NCBI GenBank assembly: GCA_016650445.1
Contig: JAENVS010000004.1
Span: 1 to 47,509, forward strand
DNA from: Frankiaceae bacterium
GTDB taxonomy: Bacteria; Actinomycetota; Actinomycetes; Mycobacteriales; SCTD01
Reading direction: 5' to 3'
Length of the DNA: 47,509 nucleotides
Shown one piece after another: positions 22,034 to 32,404 of the stretch. The notes beneath the pieces are model-generated. The model worked only from the letters and a program-made list of their open reading frames with translations. It was not told the origin of the DNA and searched no databases. Numbering within the stretch: position 1 is the first letter of the stretch; each line of letters begins with the position of its first letter. The position numbers and the translations under genes were made by a program.

Positions 22034-22650
22034 GCGGGTGCCTCCACAGGTCGGCGAACGGGCGTCTGGCGCAGCAACTGGAAGGCCAGCTGAACCGCCG
22101 GTCCGATGCCGAGCGCGAAGGCCACCGTCCCGATGCCCACGGGGCCGCCGAGCAGGACACCGATCACGAGCACGGTGCACTCGAGCGCGGCCCGCGCCGT
22201 ACCGACCGTCCAGCCGGTGCGCTGGTGGATCGCGACCATCAGTCCGTCGCGGGGCCCCGGCCCGAGGTGGGCACCGAGGTAGAGCGCCGAGCCGAGTGCC
22301 ACGGACAGGATGCCGCTGGCCGTCGTCAGCAGGCGCAGGGCCATCGGAGCGTCGCCGCCGCCGTCAAGCAACGACGTCGCGAGCAGCACGTCGATCACGG
22401 CACCGATCACGAGGACGTTGAGCACTGTGCCTATCCCGGGGCGGACGCGGGCGGCGACCGCGATCAGCAGGACCACGACGGAGACGCCGATGGACGTCCG
22501 GCCGAAGGGCGTGCCGAGGTGCTTGGCGAGCCCGCCGTGCAGCACATCCCACGGCCCGACGCCGAGGTGGGCCTGCAGACCGAGCCAGATGCCCACGCCG
22601 AAGAGGACGAGCCCCAACAGCAGCTTCACGAACCGGCCGAGCAGCCTCAT
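22030..22650 (-). CDS. YczE/YyaS/YitT-type multi-pass membrane protein
   Basis: A 206-residue hydrophobic protein with about five transmembrane helices, beginning RLLGRFVKLLLGLVLFGVGI and containing GVGPWDVLHGGLA and GPGPRDGLMVAI. These two related glycine/aspartate loops are typical of the YczE family, which looks like an internal duplication. The ATG at 22650 overlaps the preceding gene (ATGA) and it overlaps the PH gene likewise. YczE relatives are poorly characterised; some affect secondary-metabolite production indirectly. Substrate unknown. Confidence 0.8.
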   Translation of the reverse strand: MRLLGRFVKLLLGLVLFGVGIWLGLQAHLGVGPWDVLHGGLAKHLGTPFGRTSIGVSVVVLLIAVAARVRPGIGTVLNVLVIGAVIDVLLATSLLDGGGDAPMALRLLTTASGILSVALGSALYLGAHLGPGPRDGLMVAIHQRTGWTVGTARAALECTVLVIGVLLGGPVGIGTVAFALGIGPAVQLAFQLLRQTPVRRPVEAPA

Positions 22651-23579
22651 CGCGCCACCGCACGTCGGCGCGCCGGCAGCCCGCTGACGGCGATCGCGAT
22701 GAAGGTGAGGACCGCCCCTGCCGCAGTGGCCGGAGCCACGCCGCCGGCCGCGGCAGGAACCGTGACGTCGAGGACGATCGCGCCGAGCAGCTGCCCCGCG
22801 ATCACCGACAGCCCGAGCCGCAGGACACCCAGCTGCCGGACGATGACGGCGGCGACAGCCACGAAGGTCGCCCCCAGCGGACCGCCCGTGTAGAGCCACC
22901 AGTGCCAGGCGTCAGGCCACTGCCGGATGTGCCAGCCCACAGCCGCACCGACGAGAAGGTACGCCGCGAGCAGCGCCGCGGTGCCTACCAGGAAGTTCAC
23001 GAGAGTCGCCACCCCGGCGTCACCTGTCGTGCGCCGCACCCGGCCGTTGAGCGCCTGCTGCGCGGCGATGAGGAAGCCGGCGACGACCACGAGGGCGAGC
23101 AGGAGGGGGCTGGCGTCGCGGGTGCCCTTGCCCAGTGCGCTGATGAGCACCGCGAGCAGGCACAGCACCGCGCCGGCGACCCGGGGCGCGCTGAGAGCGT
23201 GTCGCCCGCCGGGCCCCAGACCGGCACGGTCGACGAGCAGCCCGCCCGAGGTCTGGCCGGCCACCAGTCCGACCGTCAGCAGGGCGACGCCGATCCGAGG
23301 TGCCGCGAAGGCGCTCACGGCGACGAGGCTCGCGCCGCCGAGGCCACCGAGCCGGGTCCACCACGGGACCTCCCGCACGGACGACCAGCCCCGCCGGGCG
23401 GACGACCGCGACAGGACCACGACGAGCACCAAAGCCAGGCCGGTGAGGAACGACACGAGCGCGGCGAGCAGCGCATCGTCGAGCTCCACTGCGAGTCCTG
23501 CGTTGATGCGGGCTTGCACCGCGACGAGCGCTCCACTACCGACCGCCGCGCCGAGAGCAAGGTTGGTGCGGTCGGTCAC
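22647..23579 (-). CDS. DMT-superfamily transporter, YdcZ (DUF606) type, two tandem units
   Basis: A 310-residue protein with about ten transmembrane helices arranged as two homologous halves (about 5-145 and 160-300). Each half opens like the YdcZ family (ALGAAVGSGALVAVQARIN; LVVVAGFLIAAQQALNGRV). Single-unit YdcZ proteins usually work as pairs; here both halves are fused. The GTG start shares its first base with the hisG TAG stop (TAGTG), so translation is probably coupled to hisG. It is likely an efflux or uptake carrier for a small metabolite; the sequence does not say which. Confidence 0.82.
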   Translation of the reverse strand: MTDRTNLALGAAVGSGALVAVQARINAGLAVELDDALLAALVSFLTGLALVLVVVLSRSSARRGWSSVREVPWWTRLGGLGGASLVAVSAFAAPRIGVALLTVGLVAGQTSGGLLVDRAGLGPGGRHALSAPRVAGAVLCLLAVLISALGKGTRDASPLLLALVVVAGFLIAAQQALNGRVRRTTGDAGVATLVNFLVGTAALLAAYLLVGAAVGWHIRQWPDAWHWWLYTGGPLGATFVAVAAVIVRQLGVLRLGLSVIAGQLLGAIVLDVTVPAAAGGVAPATAAGAVLTFIAIAVSGLPARRRAVAR

Positions 23580-24454
23580 TACTCGACGATCTTCGAGATC
23601 GGCAGCTCGAGGATGTCGCGGGCGCCGGCCGCGCGCAGCGCCGGAAGCAGCGTGTTGACGCCGCGCTTCGGCACCACCGTCTCCACAGCACGCAGGTCGC
23701 CCGCAGCGAGGGGCATCACCGTGGGCGATGCCATCGACGGCAGCACGGCCAGGACGGCGTCGAGCGACGTCACGGGCACGTTGAGCTTGAGCAGCACGTG
23801 ACCGCGGGCTCGCAGTGCACCCTGAAGCAGCAGCGCGATGTCCTCCATCGCGGCGCGCTTCTCGGGGTCGTCGTACGCCGCCCTGTTGGCGAGCAGCTCG
23901 GTGCGGCTGGTGAGCAGCGTCTCGATGACCTTCAGGCCCGCCTTGCGCAGCGACGACCCGGTCTCGGTCAGGTCGACGATGGCGTCGACGATGTCGGGGA
24001 TCTTCGCCTCGGTGGCGCCGTGCGAGGTGAAGACCCGGCCCTTGACGCCGTGCTGCTCGAGGAACCGCTTCGTCGTCTCGGGCATCTCCGTGGAGATGCG
24101 CACGCCTTCGGGCAGGTCGCGGACGCTGTTCCAGGGCGACTCCCTCGGCACGGCAAGGACGACGCTGACGACCGACTCTCCCGCGCGGCCGCCGCCGATC
24201 TCGCCGAGGCTGACGACGTCGGCCCCGGTCTCGGTGACCCAGTCGCGTCCGCTGATGCCGAGGTCGAAGATGCCCTGCTCGACGTACGTCGGGATCTCCT
24301 GCGGTCGCAGGAACCGGACCCGGTCGATCCGCGGGTCGTCGATCCGCGCGGCGTAGTCGCGGTCGCCGCCGCGGATGACGGCGAGATCGGCGCCGCTGAA
24401 CAGCTCGAGCACCTGCGTCTCGAGCGAGCCCTTCGGGAGGACGAGGGAGAGCAC
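23579..24454 (-). CDS. hisG: ATP phosphoribosyltransferase, long form
   Basis: First step of histidine synthesis: ATP plus PRPP to phosphoribosyl-ATP. The 291 residues form the long HisG, with two periplasmic-binding-like catalytic domains, the PRPP loop in DLTETGSSLRKAGLKV, and a C-terminal ACT-like regulatory domain (about 210-285), so histidine feedback inhibition is expected and no HisZ is needed. The GTG has AAAGG seven bases upstream. In Streptomyces hisE lies between ribH and hisG; here only 39 bases separate them. Confidence 0.96.
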   Translation of the reverse strand: MLSLVLPKGSLETQVLELFSGADLAVIRGGDRDYAARIDDPRIDRVRFLRPQEIPTYVEQGIFDLGISGRDWVTETGADVVSLGEIGGGRAGESVVSVVLAVPRESPWNSVRDLPEGVRISTEMPETTKRFLEQHGVKGRVFTSHGATEAKIPDIVDAIVDLTETGSSLRKAGLKVIETLLTSRTELLANRAAYDDPEKRAAMEDIALLLQGALRARGHVLLKLNVPVTSLDAVLAVLPSMASPTVMPLAAGDLRAVETVVPKRGVNTLLPALRAAGARDILELPISKIVE

Positions 24455-24493
24455 GGAAAGCCTTTCGTCTGTGGGGGCCGACGACGGAGTCGG

Positions 24494-26279
<1,786 letters not shown>

Positions 26280-26283
<4 letters not shown>

Positions 26284-26909
26284 GAGCCCTCCCGCGTGCG
26301 GTCGACGGCGGCCAGCCCGGCACCGGACGCGAGGAGCTTCTCGACGTACTTGGCCGTGATGTCGACCTCCAGGTTGACCGGGTCGCCAACGGCCTTGCGG
26401 CCGAGGGTCGTGCGCTCCAGTGTCGTCGGGATCAGGCTGACCTGGAATGAGGTGTGATCGACGGCACTCACGGTCAACGACACCCCGTCGACCGTGATGG
26501 ATCCCTTTTCGACGACGTAGCGACCGAGGTCGGCCGGCAGCGAGACCGTGACGACGGTCCAGTGCTCGCCCGGATCGACGCCGATGACCTGGGCACTGCC
26601 GTCGACGTGACCCTGCACCAGGTGCCCGCCGAGCCGGTCCTGAACGCGCACCGCGCGCTCGAGGTTGACCCGGCTGCCCACGGACAGGGAGCCGAGGGCG
26701 CTGCGCACGAGGGTCTCGCGCATGACGTCAGCCGTGAAGGAGCCGCCCGTCGTCTCGACCACCGTCAGGCAGACGCCATTGACCGCGATGGAGTCGCCGG
26801 TGGCCGCGTCGGACGTCACGAGCGGTCCCAGGACGGTGAGGCGGGCGGCATCGGGCAGGTCGGCCCAGCCGACGACCTCGCCGAGCTCCTCGACGATCCC
26901 GGTGAACAC
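26280..26909 (-). CDS. ribE: Riboflavin synthase alpha chain
   Basis: Dismutates two lumazines to riboflavin. The 209 residues show two lumazine-binding barrels, the first starting [11 protein letters not shown] and the second around [10 protein letters not shown], with VNGVCLTV and VDGVSLTV as paired site loops, the expected internal duplication. The GTG start directly follows the ribD TAG. Some authors call this gene ribC. Confidence 0.97.
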
Positions 26910-27926
26910 CTACGCCCTCCTCAGCGTCAGTCGCACGTCGTCGCCGACGCGAACTGCCTCGCACAGCCGAAACCGCACCGCATCCATGATCGTTCCCACC
27001 CCGAGGTCGGCGATCGCCGCGGGCCCTGCCCCGAGCAGCGTCGGGGCGACGTAGCCGATGACCCGGTCGACGAGCCCCGCGGTCATGAAGGCCGCCGCGA
27101 GCGTCGGTCCGCCCTCGAGCAGCACGCTGACCACCCCACGCTCATGAAGCACTGTGAGCACGCGGCCGGGATCATGACGTCCAGTGTCCCGCTCAGTGAG
27201 AATCAGGCTGGGAGCGGCGTCGTCACGGATGCGCGCATGGGGCGGCGTGCGCCCCGCCGTGTCGACGACGACGCGGAGCGGCTGATGGCCCGGGTCGGGC
27301 CGCACGGCGAGCGCCGGGTCGTCCGCGAGCACCGTCCCGATGCCGACGACGACGGCGTCGCATTCGGCGCGGAGCCGGTGCACGTCGGCCCGCGCCAGCT
27401 CGCCGGTGATCCAGCGACTGGTGCCGTCGGCCGCCGCGGACCGCCCGTCGAGCGTCGCGGCGTACTTCCAGGTGACGAAGGGGCGCCCACTGCGCTGGAC
27501 GTGCAGCCACGCCTCCAGAGGCCCCTCCGCGACCTCCTCGACCATGACCCCCGACGTGACCTCGATGCCGGCCGCGCGCAGCACCTCCGCACCGCCGCCG
27601 GCGAGCTGGGTCGGGTCGTCGCAGGCGTAGACGACCCGCGCGATGCCCGCCTCGCGGATGGCGTCGGTGCAGGGACCGGTCCGGCCGGTGTGGTTGCACG
27701 GCTCGAGCGTGCAGACGAGCGTCCCGCCGCGCGCGCCCTCCCCCGCCTCGCGCAGCGCCTCGACCTCGGCGTGCGGGCCACCGGGTGGGGCCGTCGCTCC
27801 CTCACCGATCGGCTCGCCGTGAGCTGTCATGACGACTGCACCAACAGGCGGATTGGGGCTGGTCGCGCCCAGCACAGTCGACGACAGCCCGATGGCGCGC
27901 TGCATCGCAGAGTGCGTCGTGACCAC
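26910..27926 (-). CDS. ribD: Bifunctional pyrimidine deaminase/reductase
   Basis: Second and third steps of riboflavin synthesis. The N-terminal deaminase domain has the zinc set His52, Cys77 and Cys86 with proton donor Glu54 (PHAEVEAL; CTLEPCNHTGRTGPC). The C-terminal half is the NADPH reductase (FVTWKYAATLDG, LLEGGPTLA). The product is 338 residues. The GTG at 27926 is 20 bases after the GGDEF gene and has a GGAG site. The space upstream is far too short for an FMN riboswitch. Confidence 0.96.
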   Translation of the reverse strand: MVTTHSAMQRAIGLSSTVLGATSPNPPVGAVVMTAHGEPIGEGATAPPGGPHAEVEALREAGEGARGGTLVCTLEPCNHTGRTGPCTDAIREAGIARVVYACDDPTQLAGGGAEVLRAAGIEVTSGVMVEEVAEGPLEAWLHVQRSGRPFVTWKYAATLDGRSAAADGTSRWITGELARADVHRLRAECDAVVVGIGTVLADDPALAVRPDPGHQPLRVVVDTAGRTPPHARIRDDAAPSLILTERDTGRHDPGRVLTVLHERGVVSVLLEGGPTLAAAFMTAGLVDRVIGYVAPTLLGAGPAAIADLGVGTIMDAVRFRLCEAVRVGDDVRLTLRRA

Positions 27927-27946
27927 GAGTCAGCGCTCCACGCCGG

Positions 27947-28870
27947 TCAGGATCGGCGGTCGACCGCGACGACCGAGCCCTCCTGCGTCTTGGCGACGCC
28001 CTTCATCTCCGTCGCGGCGGCGACGACGGCGCGATGGTCGCGGTCGCCGCTCGTGTAGCAGGCGACGCCGATGCTCACCGACACGAGGCTGTGCCGGCGC
28101 AGCTCACCGCGGCGGTCCGTGACCTCGAGGTAGCCGCGTTCGCGATCCTCGGGGTCGTAGTGCGAGGGCACCGCGGCATCGAAGGCGTCCAGCACGTTTC
28201 GGCACAGCGGCTCGGCCTGGTCCGGCGTGCAGACGATGACGAAGTCGTCACCACCGACGTGCCCCACGAAGGCGGTCGGTGCTCCGGCACCCGCACCGGC
28301 CTGCTGCAACACGGCGGCGAGCACGAGCAGGAGGTCGTCGCCCCGCAGGAAGCCGTAGGCGTCGTTGAAGCTCTTGAACTCGTCGAGGTCGACGTGGCAG
28401 ACGGCGTAGGGCACGCCGGCGTGGGAGCGGGCCGCGATCTCGACGTCGATCCGGTGGTTGCCCGGCAGACCCGTCAACGGCGAGACAGACCTGACATCGG
28501 CAGTACGCCGCAAGGTCGTGCGCACCCGCGCGACGAGCTCCAACGTGTCGAAGGGCTTGACGATGTAGTCGTCGGCGCCTGCGGTCAGGCCCACCACCTT
28601 GTCCGCCGACAGCGACTTCGCGGTCAGCATGACGACGGGGACGGACGCCGTGGATGACTGCGCGCGCAGCCGCCGCACGACCTCGACGCCGTCCACCCCG
28701 GGCATCATCACGTCGAGCAGGATCAGGTCAGGCGGGTTGGCGGTCGCCAGCTCTAGCGCGTGCACGCCGTCGTGGGCGACCACGACCTCAAACCCTTCGA
28801 GGCTGAGGTTGAGCTCGACGAAGCGGGCGATGTCGTGGTCGTCGTCGACGACGAGGATCCGCTCGGTCAC
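27947..28870 (-). CDS. Response regulator with GGDEF output domain (PleD/WspR-like)
   Basis: A 307-residue cytosolic protein. The receiver domain (about 3-120) has an Asp9-11 cluster, phospho-acceptor Asp53 (LLDVMMP), Thr83 and Lys105 (VKPF). The GGDEF domain (about 130-300) opens with [11 protein letters not shown], contains [12 protein letters not shown] and carries the signature as GGDDF (206-210). Glu-to-Asp at the third signature position is uncommon and may lower activity. No RxxD inhibitory site is seen five residues before it. The GTG overlaps the rpe stop (GTGA). Expected role: phosphorylation-controlled c-di-GMP synthesis or, if inactive, GTP/c-di-GMP sensing. No kinase is adjacent. 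Confidence 0.9.
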   Translation of the reverse strand: MTERILVVDDDHDIARFVELNLSLEGFEVVVAHDGVHALELATANPPDLILLDVMMPGVDGVEVVRRLRAQSSTASVPVVMLTAKSLSADKVVGLTAGADDYIVKPFDTLELVARVRTTLRRTADVRSVSPLTGLPGNHRIDVEIAARSHAGVPYAVCHVDLDEFKSFNDAYGFLRGDDLLLVLAAVLQQAGAGAGAPTAFVGHVGGDDFVIVCTPDQAEPLCRNVLDAFDAAVPSHYDPEDRERGYLEVTDRRGELRRHSLVSVSIGVACYTSGDRDHRAVVAAATEMKGVAKTQEGSVVAVDRRS

Positions 28871-29529
28871 GGCTTCGACCTCTCGGCGGCGGCGCGCAAC
28901 GCCGTGATCGCGGCCGCCGGGTCGTCCGCGCCGTAGACGGCTGTACCGGCGACGAAGTTGTCGGCACCGGCCTCCGCGCACCGCTCGATCGTCTCGGCCG
29001 TGATGCCTCCGTCCACCTGCAGCCAGATGTCGAAGTCGCCGATCGCGGCCTTGGCGCGCCGGATCTTCGGCAGCACGGCGTCGAGGAACGGCTGCCCTCC
29101 GAAGCCCGGCTCCACCGTCATGAGCAGGAGCAGGTCGAGCTCGGGGAGCAGATCCAGGTACGGCTCCACGGATGTCGCCGGCTTCAGCGCCATCCCAGCG
29201 CGGGCACCGGCTGACCGCAGTGCCCGGGCGAGCCGGATCGGAGCGTCGGCCGCCTCGACGTGGAACGTCACGCTGGCCGCACCCGCCTCGGCGTACGCCG
29301 GCGCCCACCGGTCCGGCTGCTCGATCATGAGATGGCAGTCCAGCGGCAGCGCACTGGACTTCTGGAGCGCCTCGACCACCGGCAGGCCGAGGGTGAGGTT
29401 GGGCACGAAGTGGTTGTCCATCACGTCGACGTGGACCCAGTCGGCCGTGTCGGCGATGACGGCGACCTCCTCCGACAGGCGGGCGAAATCGGCCGACAGG
29501 ATGCTCGGCGAGATCTGCACGCGGCCCAT
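28867..29529 (-). CDS. rpe: Ribulose-phosphate 3-epimerase
   Basis: Interconverts ribulose 5-phosphate and xylulose 5-phosphate in the pentose phosphate pathway. The 220-residue TIM barrel shows [43 protein letters not shown] and VDGGI, which include the metal ligands and phosphate site. The ATG at 29529 is 21 bases after rsmB. Its product feeds ribose and, through ribulose 5-phosphate, the downstream ribBA step. Confidence 0.97.
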   Translation of the reverse strand: MGRVQISPSILSADFARLSEEVAVIADTADWVHVDVMDNHFVPNLTLGLPVVEALQKSSALPLDCHLMIEQPDRWAPAYAEAGAASVTFHVEAADAPIRLARALRSAGARAGMALKPATSVEPYLDLLPELDLLLLMTVEPGFGGQPFLDAVLPKIRRAKAAIGDFDIWLQVDGGITAETIERCAEAGADNFVAGTAVYGADDPAAAITALRAAAERSKP

Positions 29530-29550
29530 GAGCCGGGAGCCTAGGGGTCG

Positions 29551-30915
29551 TCAGGTCTTGCGCAGAACCGAAAGGAACATCGCGTCGGTTCCGTGACGGT
29601 GCGGCCACAGCTGGACAGCCGGTCCCGGCCCGAGGTCAGGCACACCCGGCAAGAGCGGGCGGGCGTCGACCGGGACCAGCTCCGGGTGCCGACGGCAGGC
29701 GTCGGCGACGGGCACGACGGTCTCCGCAAGGTGCGGGGAGCAGGTGACGTAGGCCAGCACGCCACCTGGACGGAGCAGGGCCACCGCGGCGTCGAGCAGC
29801 TCGCGCTGGAGCTTCGTCAACGAGGGCAGGTCGGCCGGCTGCCGCCGCCAGCGCGCCTCAGGACGTCGCCGCAGCGCACCGAGGCCGCTGCAGGGCGCGT
29901 CGAGCAGGACCCGGTCGGCACTCCCGTCCGGCAGCGGTGGTCGGCGCGCGTCGGCCGTGACGACATGTCGCAGCCCGGAACGCGCGACCAGTCGCGCGCG
30001 GTGCGGCTGGAGCTCGATGGCGACCAGCGTTGCGCCCCGACCTGCGGCGATCGCGTCGAGCAGCGCCGCCTTGCCGCCGGGCCCCGCGCAGAGGTCGACC
30101 CACGTCACGTCCGGACCGTCGATGGCCGCGTTGGCCAGGGCGACGGCGACGAGCTGGCTGCCTTCGTCCTGGACGCCGGCCCGACCGTCGCGCACTGCTG
30201 CGATGTCACCCGGGTCGCCCTCCGCGAGCCGCACGGCGTACGGCGACCAGGGTCCGGCCGTTCCCCCGCTCGCCTCGACCAGCTCCTGCCGGTCCATCCG
30301 GCGGGCGACCAGGTGCACCTCGGGCCTGGTGTCGTCGCCCGCCAGCGCGCGTGCGGTCTCGTCGATGTCTCCGCCGAGCGCGTCGCGGAACGCCGACGCG
30401 ATCCAGCGCGGGTGGCTGTGCCGCAAGGCGATCGCGGCGACGAGGTCGTTGCCCGGTTCGAGCTCGAGCAGCCACGCGTCGAGGTCATGTGCGCTCACCT
30501 TGCGCAGCACCGCGTTGACGAAGCCCACCGGGCCGGCGCTCACGACGCGTCGCGCGAGATCGACCGTCGCGCTGACCGCCGCGTGCGTGGGGACGCGCAT
30601 CCGCAGGATCTGATGCGCCCCGAGTCGGAGTAGGTCACGGACAGGCGGGTCGACGTCGTCCAGCGGGCGGTCGACACAGGCCTGCAGCACTGCGTCGTAC
30701 AGGCCCTGGCCGCGCAGCGCGCCGTAGGCGAGCTCCGTCGCGAACGCCGCGTCACGGCTGTCGAGCTTGCGCTCCCGCAGCAGCGCGGGCAAGACGAGGT
30801 TGGCGTAGGCGTCGCGCTCGCGTACGGCGACGAGGACGTCGTACGCCGCCATTCGGGCCGGGTCGGACGCGGGCGGGCGGTACGGGCGAGCCGCTCGCCG
30901 CTGCGCGGGACTCAC
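29551..30915 (-). CDS. rsmB: 16S rRNA (cytosine-967-C5)-methyltransferase
   Basis: SAM-dependent m5C methyltransferase of 454 residues. An N-terminal NusB-like RNA-binding domain (about 20-145) is followed by the catalytic domain with SAM motif [13 protein letters not shown], the assisting Cys342 in DAPCSG and the nucleophile Cys392 in VTCSP. Both cysteines are present. The GTG overlaps the fmt stop (GTGA), the usual fmt-rsmB order in actinobacteria. Confidence 0.96.
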   Translation of the reverse strand: MSPAQRRAARPYRPPASDPARMAAYDVLVAVRERDAYANLVLPALLRERKLDSRDAAFATELAYGALRGQGLYDAVLQACVDRPLDDVDPPVRDLLRLGAHQILRMRVPTHAAVSATVDLARRVVSAGPVGFVNAVLRKVSAHDLDAWLLELEPGNDLVAAIALRHSHPRWIASAFRDALGGDIDETARALAGDDTRPEVHLVARRMDRQELVEASGGTAGPWSPYAVRLAEGDPGDIAAVRDGRAGVQDEGSQLVAVALANAAIDGPDVTWVDLCAGPGGKAALLDAIAAGRGATLVAIELQPHRARLVARSGLRHVVTADARRPPLPDGSADRVLLDAPCSGLGALRRRPEARWRRQPADLPSLTKLQRELLDAAVALLRPGGVLAYVTCSPHLAETVVPVADACRRHPELVPVDARPLLPGVPDLGPGPAVQLWPHRHGTDAMFLSVLRKT

Positions 30916-31820
30916 GCGAACAGCTCGCCTGGCTCGGGCCGCAGCCCGCGCAACCAGTCCCCGGCTTGCATCTCGCCCTTGCCCTCCGGTCGCACCGTGC
31001 CGAGCCGCACGGCCTGCGTCGCCGTGCCCACGAGGTCGCCGTCAAGCACGCCGGCGGGGCGTTGCTCCTCGGTCGTCGTCACGGGACCGAGCTTGACCCG
31101 ACGGCCACGGAACATCGTCCAGGCACCGGGCGCCGGCGTGCACGCGCGGATGTGCCGGTCGACGCGGAGCGCCGGCGCCGACCAGTCGACGTGCGCGTCC
31201 TCGACGGTCACCTTCGGTGCGAGCGACACGCCCTCAGCCGGCTGTGCACGGCCAGTGACCGTGCCGTCCTCGAGGGCGTCGAGCGTCGCGACGAGGAGCC
31301 CGGCACCGGTGACGGCCAGCCGCGCGAGCAGCTCGCCGGACGTGTCGGTCGGTCGGATCGTCTCGGTGACCACGCCGTAGACCGGGCCGGTGTCGAGGCC
31401 CTCCTCGAGCAGGAAGGTGCTGGCGCCGGTGACCTCGTCACCCGCCAGCACGGCGTGCTGGATCGGCGCCGCACCGCGCCACGCCGGCAGCAGGGAGAAG
31501 TGCAGGTTGACCCAGCCGAGCCGCGGGATGTCGAGCGCCGAGCGCGGCACCAGCGCGCCGTAGGCGACGACCGGGCAGCAGTCCGGTGCGATCACCCGCA
31601 GCCGCTCCTGGAACGCGGGGTCCCGCGGGTGCACCGGCGTGAGCACCTCGAGCCCGTGCGCCTCCGCGAGGGCGCGGACCGGACTCGGCCGCAGCGCCCG
31701 GCCCCGGCCGGCAGGTGCGTCGGGACGGGTCACGACGGCGGCCACGTGGTGCCGGCTGGCCAGGAGCGCCTCGAGTGACGGCAGAGCCGGTTCGGGGGTG
31801 CCGGCGAAGACGAGCCTCAC
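30912..31820 (-). CDS. fmt: Methionyl-tRNA formyltransferase
   Basis: Formylates initiator Met-tRNA using 10-formyltetrahydrofolate. The 302-residue protein starts [19 protein letters not shown]. It has the catalytic Asn105, His107 and Asp143 ([20 protein letters not shown]) and a C-terminal OB-like tRNA-binding domain. The GTG has AGGAG nine bases upstream and lies 25 bases after def, its functional partner. Confidence 0.97.
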   Translation of the reverse strand: MRLVFAGTPEPALPSLEALLASRHHVAAVVTRPDAPAGRGRALRPSPVRALAEAHGLEVLTPVHPRDPAFQERLRVIAPDCCPVVAYGALVPRSALDIPRLGWVNLHFSLLPAWRGAAPIQHAVLAGDEVTGASTFLLEEGLDTGPVYGVVTETIRPTDTSGELLARLAVTGAGLLVATLDALEDGTVTGRAQPAEGVSLAPKVTVEDAHVDWSAPALRVDRHIRACTPAPGAWTMFRGRRVKLGPVTTTEEQRPAGVLDGDLVGTATQAVRLGTVRPEGKGEMQAGDWLRGLRPEPGELFA

Positions 31821-31845
31821 CGGCCGGCGCTCCTGCGCTGGCTGG

Positions 31846-32394
31846 TCAGCGCGCGCGGCCGAACAGCGGGTGCGGGCTGGCTTTGACGACCGGCGCGGGC
31901 TCGTTGGCCCAGGCCGCCTCGCGGATCGCCTCGAGGGCCGCCTTCTTCGTCTCGGGATCGAGCCGGTCGATGAACAGCACGCCGTCGAGGTGGTCGGCCT
32001 CGTGCTGGACGCAGCGGGCGAGCAGCGCGCTCCCCTCGATGGTCACCGGGTCGCCGTACTCGTTCTGACCGTGGGCGACGACGTGCTGCTTGCGGCGGCA
32101 GTCGAACGTGAGGCCCGGCAGCGAGAGGCAGCCCTCTTCACCGTCCTGGTCCTCGTCGCTCGGGAAGTGCAGCACCGGGTTGACCAGGTGACCGATCTGG
32201 TCGTCGACGTCGTAGGTGAAGACCCGGAGACTGACACCGAGCTGCGGTGCGGCCAGCCCGACGCCCGGTGCCTCGAGCATGGTGTCGGTGAGGTCCTTGA
32301 CGAGGGTCCGCAGCTCCTTGTCGAAGGTCGTGACGGGCAGCGCGGAGGTGCGAAGGACAGGGTCACCCAGCAGTCGGATCGGTCGCAGCGCCAC
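31846..32394 (-). CDS. def: Peptide deformylase
   Basis: Metalloenzyme that removes the N-formyl group from new proteins. The 182 residues contain GVGLAAPQ (44-51), EGCLS with metal ligand Cys89, and HEADH (131-135). The GTG at 32394 gives the normal N-terminus ([13 protein letters not shown]). No clear ribosome site precedes it. Instead TAAGAT, which starts with the priA stop codon, lies seven bases before the GTG and looks like a -10; a leaderless transcript is possible but no -35 supports it. Longer starts lie inside priA. Confidence 0.96.
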   Translation of the reverse strand: MALRPIRLLGDPVLRTSALPVTTFDKELRTLVKDLTDTMLEAPGVGLAAPQLGVSLRVFTYDVDDQIGHLVNPVLHFPSDEDQDGEEGCLSLPGLTFDCRRKQHVVAHGQNEYGDPVTIEGSALLARCVQHEADHLDGVLFIDRLDPETKKAALEAIREAAWANEPAPVVKASPHPLFGRAR

Positions 32395-32404
32395 GCGGAG
32401 GATC

